Origin: Polytrichum commune | Lineage: Eukaryota > Streptophyta > Polytrichopsida > Polytrichales > Polytrichaceae | Assembly (NCBI GenBank): GCA_950295325.1 | Contig: OX485804.1 | Location: forward strand, 42,332,429-42,396,428 | DNA length: 64,000 bases | Direction of reading: 5' to 3' | Part shown: one piece after another, positions 22,362-34,300 of the stretch | Numbering within the stretch: position 1 is the first letter of the stretch | Layout: each line of letters begins with the position of its first letter | Notes under the pieces: model-generated | What the model was told of the DNA's origin: nothing | What the model saw: only the letters and a program-made list of their open reading frames with translations | Databases searched by the model: none | Made by a program: the position numbers and the translations under genes

Positions 22362-24290
22362 TTACATCAATTTTGTCTCTATGACAACACCCTTACACAT
22401 GTTTGTATTGTGTTCTCCAACAACACAATTTTCCTTGTCACCACCTTGTTTCACTATAATCATCATTCAATGTGTGATCATAATCACACTCCTCATCCTC
22501 CTTCACACTTCCAAATAAATGTGCCTCAATAAATGACCTACTATACAAGTACAAATATTGTATATTTTCTAGATATTCTCCATACATGTACATAACTATG
22601 AATTATAATTTGTGTGGCATATGTATATGTAGTACATGATAGTTAAAATTAATACCGCTTTTGTGCACTCATGCGCCCTCATACGTGTTAGTTAAAGTGT
22701 TATGAAAATTTCAAATCCAACTTAGTTTCTAATCATGTGATGTGCACTTGAACTTCGAAAAAAAAGTTGTAGTTGTAACAAACTTGTGTAGTTGGCAAGA
22801 GTTGCCTCCAAAGACCAATTCAAGCAGGCCTTCCTTGTATTCAAGAAAATGGCATATGTGACATTTTCACAAATACCATGTTACATAGAGATTATATTCA
22901 ATGTTTGAAATCCACAACTATATATTTTTAAATTCACACATAGATGCATAAGCATCAATAAATGATCCCAATATAGTCAACATCTTTATTAAGAATTGCA
23001 AAGACTTTGTTTTTCTTCTTGTCCACCTTTCCATGACACATTTACTTTCATAAATTGTGTTTATTACAATAGTGCAATTGAAAAATGTTGGTAGTTCTAA
23101 TGAATTTCTCTCTACTACCCATGTTAGCTACCCTTTCTAGTCTACATTACCCGACTACCTAGACCTTATTATTACTATGTTACCAAATGATATTCTTCCA
23201 CCCCCTGATATTGGTCGAAACTCATAGATGCACTACCTTATAATTTGACCCACATACAACCATATCTCTATGCTAGTTATATGATATAGCTTTTGATTTA
23301 CTCCCTCTTATACTGGCAGCATTATAACTGGTGTTGGACTGGTATCATTTTTATTAAATACCATTCGGGTATCTATAATGAGGATGTCACATTTTTTTAT
23401 AACATTAGGGTATGAATATTTGACAGTATGTTCGTTTCTGATACCATTTGGGTATATATACCATCCAAGGACCTTCATACTAGTATCAATATGGTTTAGA
23501 ATTGTATTGACCCAAATAATAACTCATGTATAAAAACACTCTTACACCTTGACATACCCACCAAATATCAATATTGGAATGGTATTACAATTTTGATATC
23601 CACGGGTAGGTTCTTTGATACCATGTATTTACCTAAATAATGGGGCCAACATGGTTATAACTCTCTAACCTATGAACATGCACTTCTGCCCTTATTGATC
23701 TACCATGTTTACTTCCTAACTTATGCCCCCCTCCCCACCTGACTTTAGCGAAGCCTAAAAGTTGGTTCTAAAAACACGGCCTCCACACCATCGACATTAT
23801 CTAGTGCCGAGCCTAGTTGGCAAATGTTGTGGCATGGTTTAGAAGTGGAGGTTTTAAGCCCCAAGCACCGACCCTCCCATCAGTACCTAGACATGAGGCA
23901 AGAATATAGGACTTTTAAAAGTGTCGCCTCCCGCCCTTGTGATGGGTTGCTTTTTAGTCTTAGCTATGAGGGCACGAGGAGCTTCATTAACAAAAAACCG
24001 ATGGTAAGATAGGTGAGTAGTAAGGCATTTGGGGATGGGACAAAAACTATCCAACATTCATTGCTTGGTAGATAAAACCATGAACATGTGTGAAAGCTAC
24101 TTAACTAAAACCTACTCAAAAATCTCCGGAGCAGGTTCTTGTAGGTGCATTGGGATAGCCGGATGCTTCCCCTATAACTAAGGGAGCTTTACCCGGGCTT
24201 TAGGAAAGACTTTGGTTATTTGGTAAAGTTAGGTGGGGAGGGGCATTAGTCTATAATGACCAAGATCACTAAAGGTTACAAACATTGCTC
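22362..24290. other. AT-rich interior of the long-TIR interval
   Basis: No gene recognised. The part from about 23690 to 24250 is a diverged inverted copy of sequence at about 50560-50800; the shared block includes agtctttcctaaa and gtaaagctc read on the other strand. Confidence 0.45.
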
Positions 24291-24479
24291 TTATATTTAT
24301 CCTTCATAAATCTTCTCCTTCGCCAATAGTTGTGGTTACCTTCCAGAGGAAACCTATTTCTGTCTTTGGATAATTACTTAGTAAACCACAACACCTTGCC
24401 ATAAGAGCCCACATGGAAGTTTTGACATCACCATTTACAAAGCATTTGAGAAAAATTAAAGGACATTTTGAGCCATCTT

Positions 24480-25100
24480 CAAAGCTACCCAAATGTTGAT
24501 ATTTGTATCCTTGCCACTGAGCACACAAGTTTGAACTTTCTTTTGAGGATTTTCAAGGTTACTTTAAATCCATTTGTAAACCTTTTGAGAATAATAAAAA
24601 AATTTACGAGAGAAACTCAAAGGTATCCAAATTTTGATATTAATTATCTCGGCACCGAGATGGTTGATTTCAAAATCATTTGTAAAGCCCAGCAAGGGCC
24701 ATTTGTAACTATTTGAGAAAAAAAATCATAATTGTGAGAGAAAATAAAAGATATTCAAATGTTGATATTATTCACCTAGACACATAAACAAATTGCCTTA
24801 AAAGCCCTGGTAAGCATTGCAAAGGCCATTTGAGAAACATAAACAAATTGTGACAAAAAATAAAAAGTACTCAACTATTAATATTAGTAACCTCAGCACA
24901 AAGATGACTAATTTCAATTTTTTGATTTTTTTTTTAATTTGTTTGAAAAGCCATGGGAAGCCTTGCAATGGCTATTTGTAAACTATTTGAGAAATATAGT
25001 CATAATTGTGAGAGAAAATAAAAGGTACTCAAACGATGATATTGGTCACCTTTGCACCGAGGTGATTGATTTCGAATATATTATATCTTGTTTGAATTTC
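24480..25100 (+). repeat. Satellite-like tandem array A
   Basis: Diverged units are marked by a (c)aaatgttgatatt-type start at about 24490, 24627, 24755, 24871 and 25029, with spacings of 117 to 158 bp. Each is followed by a cacctcggcaccgaga-like block and a catttgtaaactatttgaga-like block. Confidence 0.75.
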
Positions 25101-25910
25101 AAGCATTTGAAGGATGTGGTCATGGCCAACATTTAAAGGATAAGAGTACAATTTCATGCCATGGGTGAGATAGCAAAAAGTGTATAATACTGATGGTTGA
25201 TGTGATATGTAATCCAAAGATGTCACAATCCAGTTATGATTTGGATAACTCTCTATGATCAAAATCACCCAACAACACATGTAATTGTAGTTTTAGTTTC
25301 AACACAAAAACCTGGCAAGTATTAGATTTACACAAGACAATGGATTATGTTGAAACATAATACCATGTTGTATTCTAGTGCGGTCACAAAGGAAGGCTTC
25401 TATAATCTTTCAAAACAATCGAGTTTGTTGGTCTTTCTACAAAACCCTAGGAATGAATTGGTCACATGCCCTAGGTAGGTTCTTAGGGAGGAATACTAAT
25501 ATGTGTTGTGGTAAACATATTTGTTGAGAGGATATTTATTTGGGGAGTGTGATCTTGATTTGACTGCATCCAATTATATATTATACATAATATTATTTTT
25601 TGGTCAATTTTATTGATCCTATTGTTACTTAGACGGTGTAGTATACGTAAATAATCTTTAGCATGTTGTAGTTGTTGCATATTTTAGTTTTTGGCTAATA
25701 ACTTTTGGTGCTCTGGAACATATTTGCTTGCATCCAAAAACCCAACATAAAATACACAAAGTTCACAAACTACATGTCTACAATCTAGTAGCTAAGTCTC
25801 CTATTGAAAATTTAGCTTACAAAGTATACATATGGGAGGGATATTGTTTCACCTAGTTCTGTACAAATCAAGAGGGTGCTATGATTTTTTTCTTTTTGAA
25901 CAAAAGTATG

Positions 25911-25945
25911 TAAGGGTTTAGGGTTTAGGGTTTAGGGTTTAGGGT
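25911..25945 (+). repeat. Interstitial telomere-type repeat (TTTAGGG)n
   Basis: About four to five perfect head-to-tail TTTAGGG copies, which is the common plant telomere unit, lie in the middle of the long-TIR interval. Confidence 0.95.
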
Positions 25946-26870
25946 AAGTATGTTCTTTGGACACCACAAATTAAATTACATGAGTGTATAAAAAGGGACT
26001 TTCAAAGGCATTGATGTTTATAATATATGTAAAGGGGAGTTGTTGTTTATTATAATTTTTTTTGTCTGAAAAAAAAATGGCTATCAAGAATTCTAAAGTA
26101 GAGGTAGATATACAAATTGCAATTGCAAAGTTTTAAAAAAAATTGATAGATTTTTTGCTTACCTTATGACTTAAACAATTATATGTTGGTAAATCTAGAT
26201 TCTATCATTTCCCTAGATTCAATGACGCATGTTGTATGGTTAATTTCTTATGAGCTATATCACATGGAAAAAAAAAATCCATAAACCTTTTTCAAATTTG
26301 AAAGAAAAAGTGAATTGGGGATGAGGTATTTAATTTGTAAGTGAACCTTGGGATGATATATTTAATCTAGGAGATGTTGGTTTCCAACTCCAAAAATTTG
26401 GCACAAAGCATAAGAACAAATGGGAGAGTAGAACACTTACACCGTATCCCACAGTGGTAAGAAATACCAATGTGTTATACTACAAACACATGTGTATCAT
26501 GTATTCATGTATTCATGTATCTATATGCAAGGTTGACTACACGATGGCGAATACCTTCATGTATGCAGTTGTAACTTTGAACTACAACAAGGTCATGCAC
26601 ATCATACCTGAATGATATAGGGTTGCAACTATTGTCGAGCAACTAATAGTCAGTAAGTTGGACCCTTTTCCGTGCATTAGTGTGGGGGAGAGGTTCAGTT
26701 GGTTATCGAGGGGTGGGGATGTATCCTTGCACCAAGTGATGTGTGAAGACATGGTGGTGGTTGGTTTGGGCATTTATTCCCCGTATTTAGAAGGTGGAAA
26801 GGTTAACCATTATCTCAATTGCCTCTTTACCTCCCATTGCCTCAAAGCATTGAGATTGTTGTCGGCACGG

Positions 26871-26920
<50 letters not shown>

Positions 26921-28443
26921 ATTGTGAAAGAGGGAGTATTTCATAAAAGTTTGTAATAATTGAGATAGATCTTTAGGAGCTTCACTAACAATTGAAGGTT
27001 GATTGATTGCTTGGTTGTATCATGAATTTTGTTCGAAACTTGAGGTATTCTTAATGCGCTCGATTGTCAATGTGCATTATTTTATGATGCAGTAGTTCCA
27101 ATCTTTCTTTAGTGATGCAATCTAAAGAAATTTAAATTGCAAGCAACATATAAGTAGTGTGTTGAGGCATTTTGTTGGTGACGATGACTTTGCCTTGCTT
27201 GTTACTCGAAGTTTTTTATGAAAAAATACTTAGTATTGGTGACATGTCTATCTGTGGGTTTTCTTTCTTAAAATATTCAACAAGGGGGTGTGTTGATGAC
27301 GTGTTTGTTTGTGGGAATTTCTTTCCTAAAATGTTTAGCAAGAGGTGTGTGTGTTATTAATGGAACATCTAATAAGTTATGTGTTCTAAATTCAATCATT
27401 TATAATGAGGATGTCATTTTAGTACATAGTTGATATATAAATTTTATGAACTTTCAATATGTGTAGCTAATTGTGGCTATTTTCAAGTTCCATTTACTAA
27501 CATACAAGCTACAATAATATATTAAAGCTTATTTCTAGATCTACAAATACCAGGTTGATTACATGGTAATAGACCCCTTGACAAGATGTAGAGCATGAAT
27601 TCCACGGTAATATGTTTATTTCTCAAATGTCAAATATTCCCTTGCACTTCATTTATGGCCAAACTATTCAAACTCTATGTAATATATTGTAAAATGGAAA
27701 CTTATATCTCACGTTTGAATGATCTTTTACTCTTGAAATATTACATTTGTAAAAGTTGTTATGCTGCTTTGACTAGTGATTTGATGTATACACAAATTCC
27801 AAAATAGTAGTTGAGACATTGAGAAAGCCTTCTAGAAAATAACTAATGAGGTATGTAAGCCTCATATGACATCATTGTTTTATTACCTGGTTGTAACAAT
27901 AATCATTGAGCAAAATGTAGTCATGTCTTGGACTACCTTTTGAACTTAGTTGGCATAAGAGATGGATATTTGATACCAAGGCATGTACCATAACATTATA
28001 GTACTTGATTTTATACCTTTATGCCAACCCTTGCTACTAAGCTTAAAACTTCAAAGCAAAGAAACATAGCGGGGTATCTAGCTACTTTGATATGCATAAT
28101 TATTCCTTGTTGAAATTCCAATCAACTTACTAGATTTGTAGAACATAGCATTAAATCCATGATGACAATATTGGATGCCATGATTAGTAATGAAATATTA
28201 GACTTGTGAGAGAGAAAAATCCCACCCCCCCCCACCCTTGCTTCATTTTGATGAAGAATAAAAAGAAAAAGGCTTTGAAAAGAGGAATATCAAGCTTTGA
28301 ACAAAGACAACTCTCCTCTTGAATGTAAAACATTCATGAGCTTCCACACTTCCTGGATCCCAAGTTAAAACCCTTGAAGGTGCCATAATTCATATCTACG
28401 GGCTTCGTTAGAAATGCCAAAGTTGAAATCCAATTATCCATAG
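25946..28443. other. AT-rich interior of the long-TIR interval
   Basis: No transposase or host gene motif was recognised. It contains a (GA)n microsatellite at about 26877-26919 and a C9 run at 28225-28233. Confidence 0.45.
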
Positions 28444-29325
28444 GAAGGTCGCTCCCTCTTTAATTAATGCATACAGGTGCGCTCAAGATCTATTTATTGG
28501 GGGGCTATTTACCTTGCAATTTTTTTTTATAACATATGGTATTTTTCAAAATAAAGGTAAATGCTTGTATTTGAATACACCCTATCAGTCATTATACATT
28601 TTTGGTGGAATCACTTAAAAATGCCCTATTTTATTTATACTGTTTTTTTTCTTATATTCCAAGTAATTAACTTTTTTGACTTTACCCCAATTTTTTTTTC
28701 TCGGAGCCCAATAGTTGTCCATTTTTTTCTTAAACCACATTTTATTTCATACACCCCATTTTTTTTTGGTTTTGTAAGCGACATTTTTTCTTTTTTCATG
28801 AAGGACATTTCTCTTCTTACAATCATGAATTGTGAAGTTTGGCTACAATGCTAAACTCACATGAACTAAATTAAAACAATAAACCTAAGGCAAAGGCATG
28901 CAATTGAAGCATTGTGACAGTCTTAGACTGTGAAATAAAGTCAAACACAGCGCCGAAATTTTCCCTCCCGGCACGTGGGTAGAGACCATTAACTCCACAT
29001 TGGAATCGTTGGTTTAGTAATGTTCAAGCAAGCCAACGTGCGAAGTCATCCATCCAAGAATTTTCAACAGAAAATTACATTTTTTTCATCCACTAGCACA
29101 GACCCTACCCTAGACCCACTACCCCTAGTAATTGTTTTACATGTATTGACTAAATAAAAGAGGCCATTATATGTGATGGTATTTTACATGTAAACATGTT
29201 TCATTATTTTTAAACCCCATATATTATATGTACATTTTTTTGCAAAATTTACCTACAATGAATATATTAGACCTTATTTTTTATTGCACGTTGTTTCTAC
29301 AATTTTCACCAGTGACCTCCTCGTA
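28444..29325 (-). repeat. Right terminal inverted repeat, with internal extra segment
   Basis: This is the reverse complement of the left arm, colinear from the outer edge (ccagtgacc) to the inner block (ctgtatgcattaatt and gagggagcgacc on the element strand). About 260 bp at roughly 28670-28930 have no counterpart in the left arm, implying a later insertion here or a deletion on the left. Confidence 0.85.
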
Positions 29326-29599
29326 CAATTATCATGAGGATCATGCCATTACATCAAGTCCCCTCCATAAATCTAGAACCCAACTTCAATAGCCCATACA
29401 AATTAGTATGGAAGCCATAAACAAAAAGAACCTTTGGAATCAAATTGTGTCTAAAATTCTACAATATTTTTTTTCATGAACTCGAGCATGTTAAGGTTGG
29501 TTTGAATTCTCATTTAGTTTGTTCATGTGGCCTCCAAAATGACCCCAACTACGCCTCCTATGGTTTTGGGAACAATTCCACGTGACACATAAAGAATAA

Positions 29600-30590
29600 A
29601 AACTTGATGTCATGTGCGAAAACAATTTATATATGAAGATTTTGGTAATTTTAAGGATGTTCATTTTATAATGTAAATTTTTTAAGTGATCTCCAAAATC
29701 AAATCAAGCCCAAACAATGCAACCTTGGGCTATTGAAAAATACCCAAAAATGAAAATGTGACTAACACTACAAATACAAATGAAGTTTGGGCACTGTGAT
29801 GTCCGTTCAAGATTTTATGTTCTGTTTTCTCAAGATCATGTCTCCAAATGACCCCATTAGCACACCACTAATGCAAGTGAGTGTTTTCTAAGAAATCCCA
29901 CAAAATGATAATTATTTTGTCCATGTGACGAGAGAGCAAAGTTTCAAGATTTTGGACATTTTTTATCCTTGAAAATTTTGAATTTAAATTTCCAGGAGGT
30001 CTCCAATGACCCAACAATGTTTCTTAAGTCTTTAGAAAATTTCTCAAAAAAAAAAAAAAAAAAAAGAAAGAAAGAAAGAAAGAAGAAGTTTCACAGTCAG
30101 GACACCAAATATCAAGATTTGGACATTTATTCTCTTAAGAGAGAATTGAATATAATTTGGTTAAGTGATCTTCAAAGCCCTAGAGAATGGTGTTGGAGTC
30201 ATTTGGAGACCACTTGAAAAGAAATTCACTCTTTTCTTAAGAGAACAAAACGTCCAATATATTGATATTTGGTGTCTCAGCACCGAGACAAGAAAATTCT
30301 CATTATTTCAGAAATTTTCTAAAGCCATGGGAAGCATTGTTGGGATTATGTGGAGATGCTTTGATTGAATCAAGTTGAAAAGATTCTAAGAGTAAAACAT
30401 GTCCAAAATTTTGATATTGCTATCCCTGCACAAAGGCAAAAAAAATCTCATCCTTTGGGGATTTTTTCCTAAAGCCCTAGGAGACACTGTTCGTATCACT
30501 TGGAGACCCCTTGATTGAGTTAATTCCAAACGTTTTCAAGATTAAACAAAGTATGAAATCTTAATATTTGGTGTCTCGGTTCAAAAAAAA
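29600..30590 (+). repeat. Satellite-like tandem array B
   Basis: Units of about 150 bp, with clear markers at about 30255, 30402 and 30551 (ttgatattt or ttaatattt followed by ggtgtctc). They share the tgatatt and ctcggcaccgaga-like core with array A, so both arrays descend from one unit. Older, more diverged units extend left to about 29600. An A-rich run with GAAA repeats sits near 30047-30085. Confidence 0.7.
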
Positions 30591-30599
30591 ATGATGGAA

Positions 30600-30878
30600 T
30601 GCCCATGCAAAGTGGATTATAATGTGATAAATTTAGGTTTTAGTGACCACATTGTATCATGGAAGATCATATATGTAATTGCACTTTCCAATAGTATGCC
30701 AATCTTAACAAGATCATTCAGAAACACACACCAACATGTGCCAATACATGTCATCATTGCACTACACTCCAACACCAACTTACAACATATGACGAGGAAA
30801 TATTGTAGAAACAATCACGTGCCATTGGTATTTTAGTTTTGCGCCACCAATATCAATTGTTGTGTGAAGGGGAGCTTA

Positions 30879-30917
<39 letters not shown>

Positions 30918-31180
30918 ATATATACATGGCCAAATATTCCAACTATACAGCTTGTCGTTGTTGGCACAAACCTCACTTGATAGTAAGTTTTGGCCTTGGA
31001 GGATATTGGATTCCAACAACAACAACAACAAGTTTGACACATTGGAATATCCCTCATAGATTGTTGCAACTTATGGTTTGAGTAACCCCATTGTTTATAG
31101 GGAAGATTGTGAATGCATGTGCCAATTCCACTAGTATGCCAATCTAAACAAGATTATCCAATACTACATTAAACCATTGT
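30600..31180. repeat. Duplicated segment with TATC microsatellite
   Basis: The stretch near 30600-30730 and that near 31030-31165 share the order cattgt, gaagat, agtatgccaatct, aacaagat, in the same orientation. A (TATC)n run lies at about 30879-30916 between them. Confidence 0.5.
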
Positions 31181-32620
31181 TGCGGTTCAACACAAGAAAA
31201 TGTGCAAGGCTTCAAAACAAAATATAGTGTAGGTTGGTGTTTGTCTTTGAGTCGTGCCACATTTGAAGGCTTGTAGGGCGTTTCAAAGTAGTTGGGCGTT
31301 TGGCAATTCCTTTAGAAACAATGAGGTAGTCATGTGGTTGGGCATTTGGCAATTCCTTTAAAAAGAACAAAGTAATCATGTGGTTGTTGTAAGTTAATTT
31401 CACATCAATTTCATTGCCACTTATGATTTCATGAAACACATTTTGTATGTACATGATAATGATATATTAGTTCATACCTAGTACACCCTCCTTACACACA
31501 ACTTGACAGTGGATTAACGTGTTGAGATACCCTCATGTAACCTTGTGGAATCAATACATAAAACACCAGAGAGCACATGACTCATGCAGACGAGTTCTAT
31601 TTGTTGATGTCACAACCATTCCATACCCCCAGATTTGAAGCCGTCATCACCATTGTTTCATAAGAGAACAAGTCCTATTGGGTTTTCATAGCCGATATCC
31701 GTCGATGCACATAGCTTGATTTCATTAAGATGGGACCAATACGTGCTTTGTAGCTTTGGTGAAGAAAGCTTGGAAACAAGTCTATTACAAACACCTTAAT
31801 TAAGTGTTCAAATTTCCATGCAAGATGGACTTCATGATTGACAATTCTATTCTCAACCCAACCTACACCTACAACGAGATCATGCAACTTCTTGACCTTG
31901 CCGGAGTTGTAGAACACTTGCTTGGTTTGGTTTCCAAATTTTTTCCATATCTTTTTATGGATAGTAGATAACATTTTTATGTTTGTATTCAACATTGGTT
32001 ACAAGCCAAAATGACAAAAATCCAAAAATCATAAAAACTTTGGGCAAGGTTTGGTAATATTATCACGACACCCTAAACACAACTTTAGTGTCAAATGCGA
32101 GAATCTCATGTCCACACCAACATGGTGAAGAAATCAACTTTTTTTTGTTTCTTCAGCTAGTCAATTTCCAAGTTCCGGAATTGAGAGGCAGTCAAAGTCC
32201 ATCTCTTCAAACTTCAACTATCCCTTGCAAGTGTGCTGACCATTTGTTTTCCGGGGGAAAAGATAGAGAACACCTCCATCTAGAGGGGGGGGGTCCAAAG
32301 TTGTGTCATCCAATTTTTACACCTACTTCACTTGCATATGGAAGCATGCCCTTAGTCGTCTTTATCTCACAAAGGCCACTACAGTTTGCTACTTTAGGGA
32401 ATTAGCTTTTTTAGTCACCATCTTGATGTACATTTTGTCCCATAAACCTTTTGGCTTCACATACTTAAAATTCAATTCAGTTTCATTATAAACCCCTCTC
32501 CACCTTATTCTTGCTATTTTATGTTTCATGCAATACCCTCATCTCTCTTTACATATAAGAAGAAGGTTCATAACGAAAAGAATAGGGGGGATAAAGGACT
32601 GGGAGGACATGGGACTTTGC
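31181..32620. other. Intergenic
   Basis: No gene recognised. A two-copy tandem repeat of about 50 bp lies at roughly 31275-31385 (unit with gttgggcgtttggcaattcc), and a G9 run at 32285-32293. Confidence 0.45.
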
Positions 32621-32627
32621 CAGAGCC

Positions 32628-33266
32628 TCATGAGGAGTGAGGTGAGGAGGAGAGCTCAGAAGCATAACTTAAGTTAGTTGGCCGCCAAACCATCAACAAA
32701 CGTTGGTGTGGATTGCCAAACAGTGGCTGCAGAGATGGAGGATTAGTTGCGCAGAAGGAAGGTGATGACGATCGATGAGGACGCATGATGGAACCACTCG
32801 TGCAAGTGCGAAGCTGGGAGCTTATAAATAGCTGATCACTCCGTAGCCACACCTTCTTCAATGCGATTAGTACATAACTTATTAAGTTAGTTGTTGTTCC
32901 AATGCATTCTCCATGCATGAACACATACATTTCACCTGTCTGTGTGGGGGAGGGAGGGAGGGAGGGAGGGGGGCGTTGTGTGTGTGTTTGTGTCTGTCTG
33001 TCTCCGAGCTGCTTCAGATGCTCCGCTGGAATCTCCGGAAAAGCAATGCGCGTGGACCATGCAGCTTGGCGCCTACTAAGTTCACCCCACATATTTTTGG
33101 AAGGAACTAGCTGATCCAGTAAAACTGGTAGGGCCAGCGCTCTTCCTGATGAAGCATCCCAAGACACTAAGCTCCAGAATATGCACCCAGATTTTAGCAA
33201 AATCATACGCTTCAGCTGTGGAGAAATAATTGTAGAGTGGTAAGGCCCAGACATCCACATCCTCAA
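32628..33266 (-). other. Unassigned ORF of 212 codons
   Basis: An open frame with no recognised domain, interrupted in sense by a GGGA/GT microsatellite that encodes Pro/Ser-rich and Thr/Gln repeats. A second open frame (33082-33303) overlaps its 5' part. GC is higher than in the surroundings and a TATAAATA lies at 32823-32830 on the other strand. It could be an exon of an unknown gene or chance. Confidence 0.2.
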
Positions 33267-33527
33267 ATCGATTCATCCTGTGGTCACTGTAAAAATGATT
33301 CACTCAAAACAATCGGCTTAGAACGTTTTTGGGTCAATGCCGAACGCTCATCTCACACATTTTAAAGACATTTCAGAATTTAGAATGGAGGTATGATATC
33401 ATGATCCGTAATTTCCATCATTTGTCCATGAGCTAATCGCTTGTGATCGATAACTAGCTCAAGTAGGTGGATGACTCGCTACCTCCGTGGCTCGTGATGA
33501 ACTCTTGTTGGTTATCTAGTCCATATA

Positions 33528-34110
33528 AGGTACGTGGGCTTATAATGGTCACTTCCAACTCCACACACACTTTTGGTCATCGATTAGCAAGTGTGACTTG
33601 TGAAGATATATTATTGCTTCAAGTGTCAAAATCATAGTTGAGACACAAAATTATAAGAGGTCCAAGGCAAGATCTTTCCTTCTCTCTGCAATAGGGGAAA
33701 CCTTGTCTATTCCAACCGTCCGTTGTAATCTGTCCACTGCAACTCGTGGCAAGAAATGCATAAATAAATCATTTTAGTTGCCAATGGGAGGTATTTGGTT
33801 GCGGATTTGGTAATATTGGTAACTCAAAAACCTTCCCTTGACAACCGATATTTGCATTTCTCGTCATGATGAGTTGCAGTGGACAGGTTGCAACGGATGG
33901 TTGGAATGGACGAGTTTTCTCCTGGTGCTAAGACATAGGCCATCCCAATCGCATTAAACAATTGAATCCACAACAAAATCCTTATTATGAGCACATAGTC
34001 CAATCTCATTGTAACACGTGTCTTCTTTTTTTATCTCTTATTTAAAACTACAAGCCTTGCCATATTATACCACTCAAACATAGACATCTGCAAAAGAATA
34101 GTGTTCGATT
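33528..34110 (-). mobile_element. Family M-like foldback element
   Basis: The outer ends are gtgggcttataatggtcact on the left and, on the minus strand, gcgggccttaatcg on the right, so they are inverted. The right part on the minus strand has the family M blocks (gagtggtataatatggcaag, gattggactatgtgctc). Inside are nested inverted arms at about 33691-33765 and 33849-33922 (see findings). Confidence 0.65.
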
Positions 34111-34283
34111 AAGGCCCGCATCATATATCTTCATATTGCAAGAGAGACAACCCTCTAACGTCATGCAATCCTCAATATATTTGAGGGTTGGAAGGGGTAA
34201 GGACTGCCTCTCTCTCAACAACCAGTGGGCAACAAGGATTCAAAAAACACCTGAGATTTATGGGTGGAATAATAGCATGGTTT

Positions 34284-34300
34284 CCCCCCCCCCCCCCCCC
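34284..34300. repeat. C17 run
   Basis: Seventeen consecutive C on the plus strand. Confidence 0.95.

Larger units (their letters stand above)
19846..29325. mobile_element. Large element or interval with about 620-bp terminal inverted repeats
   Basis: The left end (19846-20466) and the right end (28444-29325) are reverse complements over many consecutive blocks in colinear order, starting at ggtcact near both outer edges. Between them lie about 8 kb of AT-rich DNA with no intact transposase. Long TIRs of this type are known in Mutator-like and foldback DNA transposons, but I saw no MULE domain, so the superfamily is unassigned. I could not find a convincing target-site duplication. An alternative is two independent copies of a repeat in opposite orientation. 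Confidence 0.65.

Noticed and set aside
24480-25100. CRISPR-like array
   Set aside because: Units are 120-160 bp, diverged along their whole length and have no constant repeat with unique spacers. This is satellite DNA in a plant nucleus.
28561-28854. 97-codon Phe-rich ORF
   Set aside because: It lies in T-rich sequence of the right TIR and its extra segment; the composition explains the open frame.
19846-29325. Helitron or LTR retrotransposon for the long interval
   Set aside because: The ends are inverted and not direct repeats, and no RT, integrase, helicase or CTRR end was seen.
32628-33266. 212-codon ORF as a host gene
   Set aside because: No domain recognised, a microsatellite runs through the middle, and overlapping frames are equally open. 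Kept only as a low-confidence entry.
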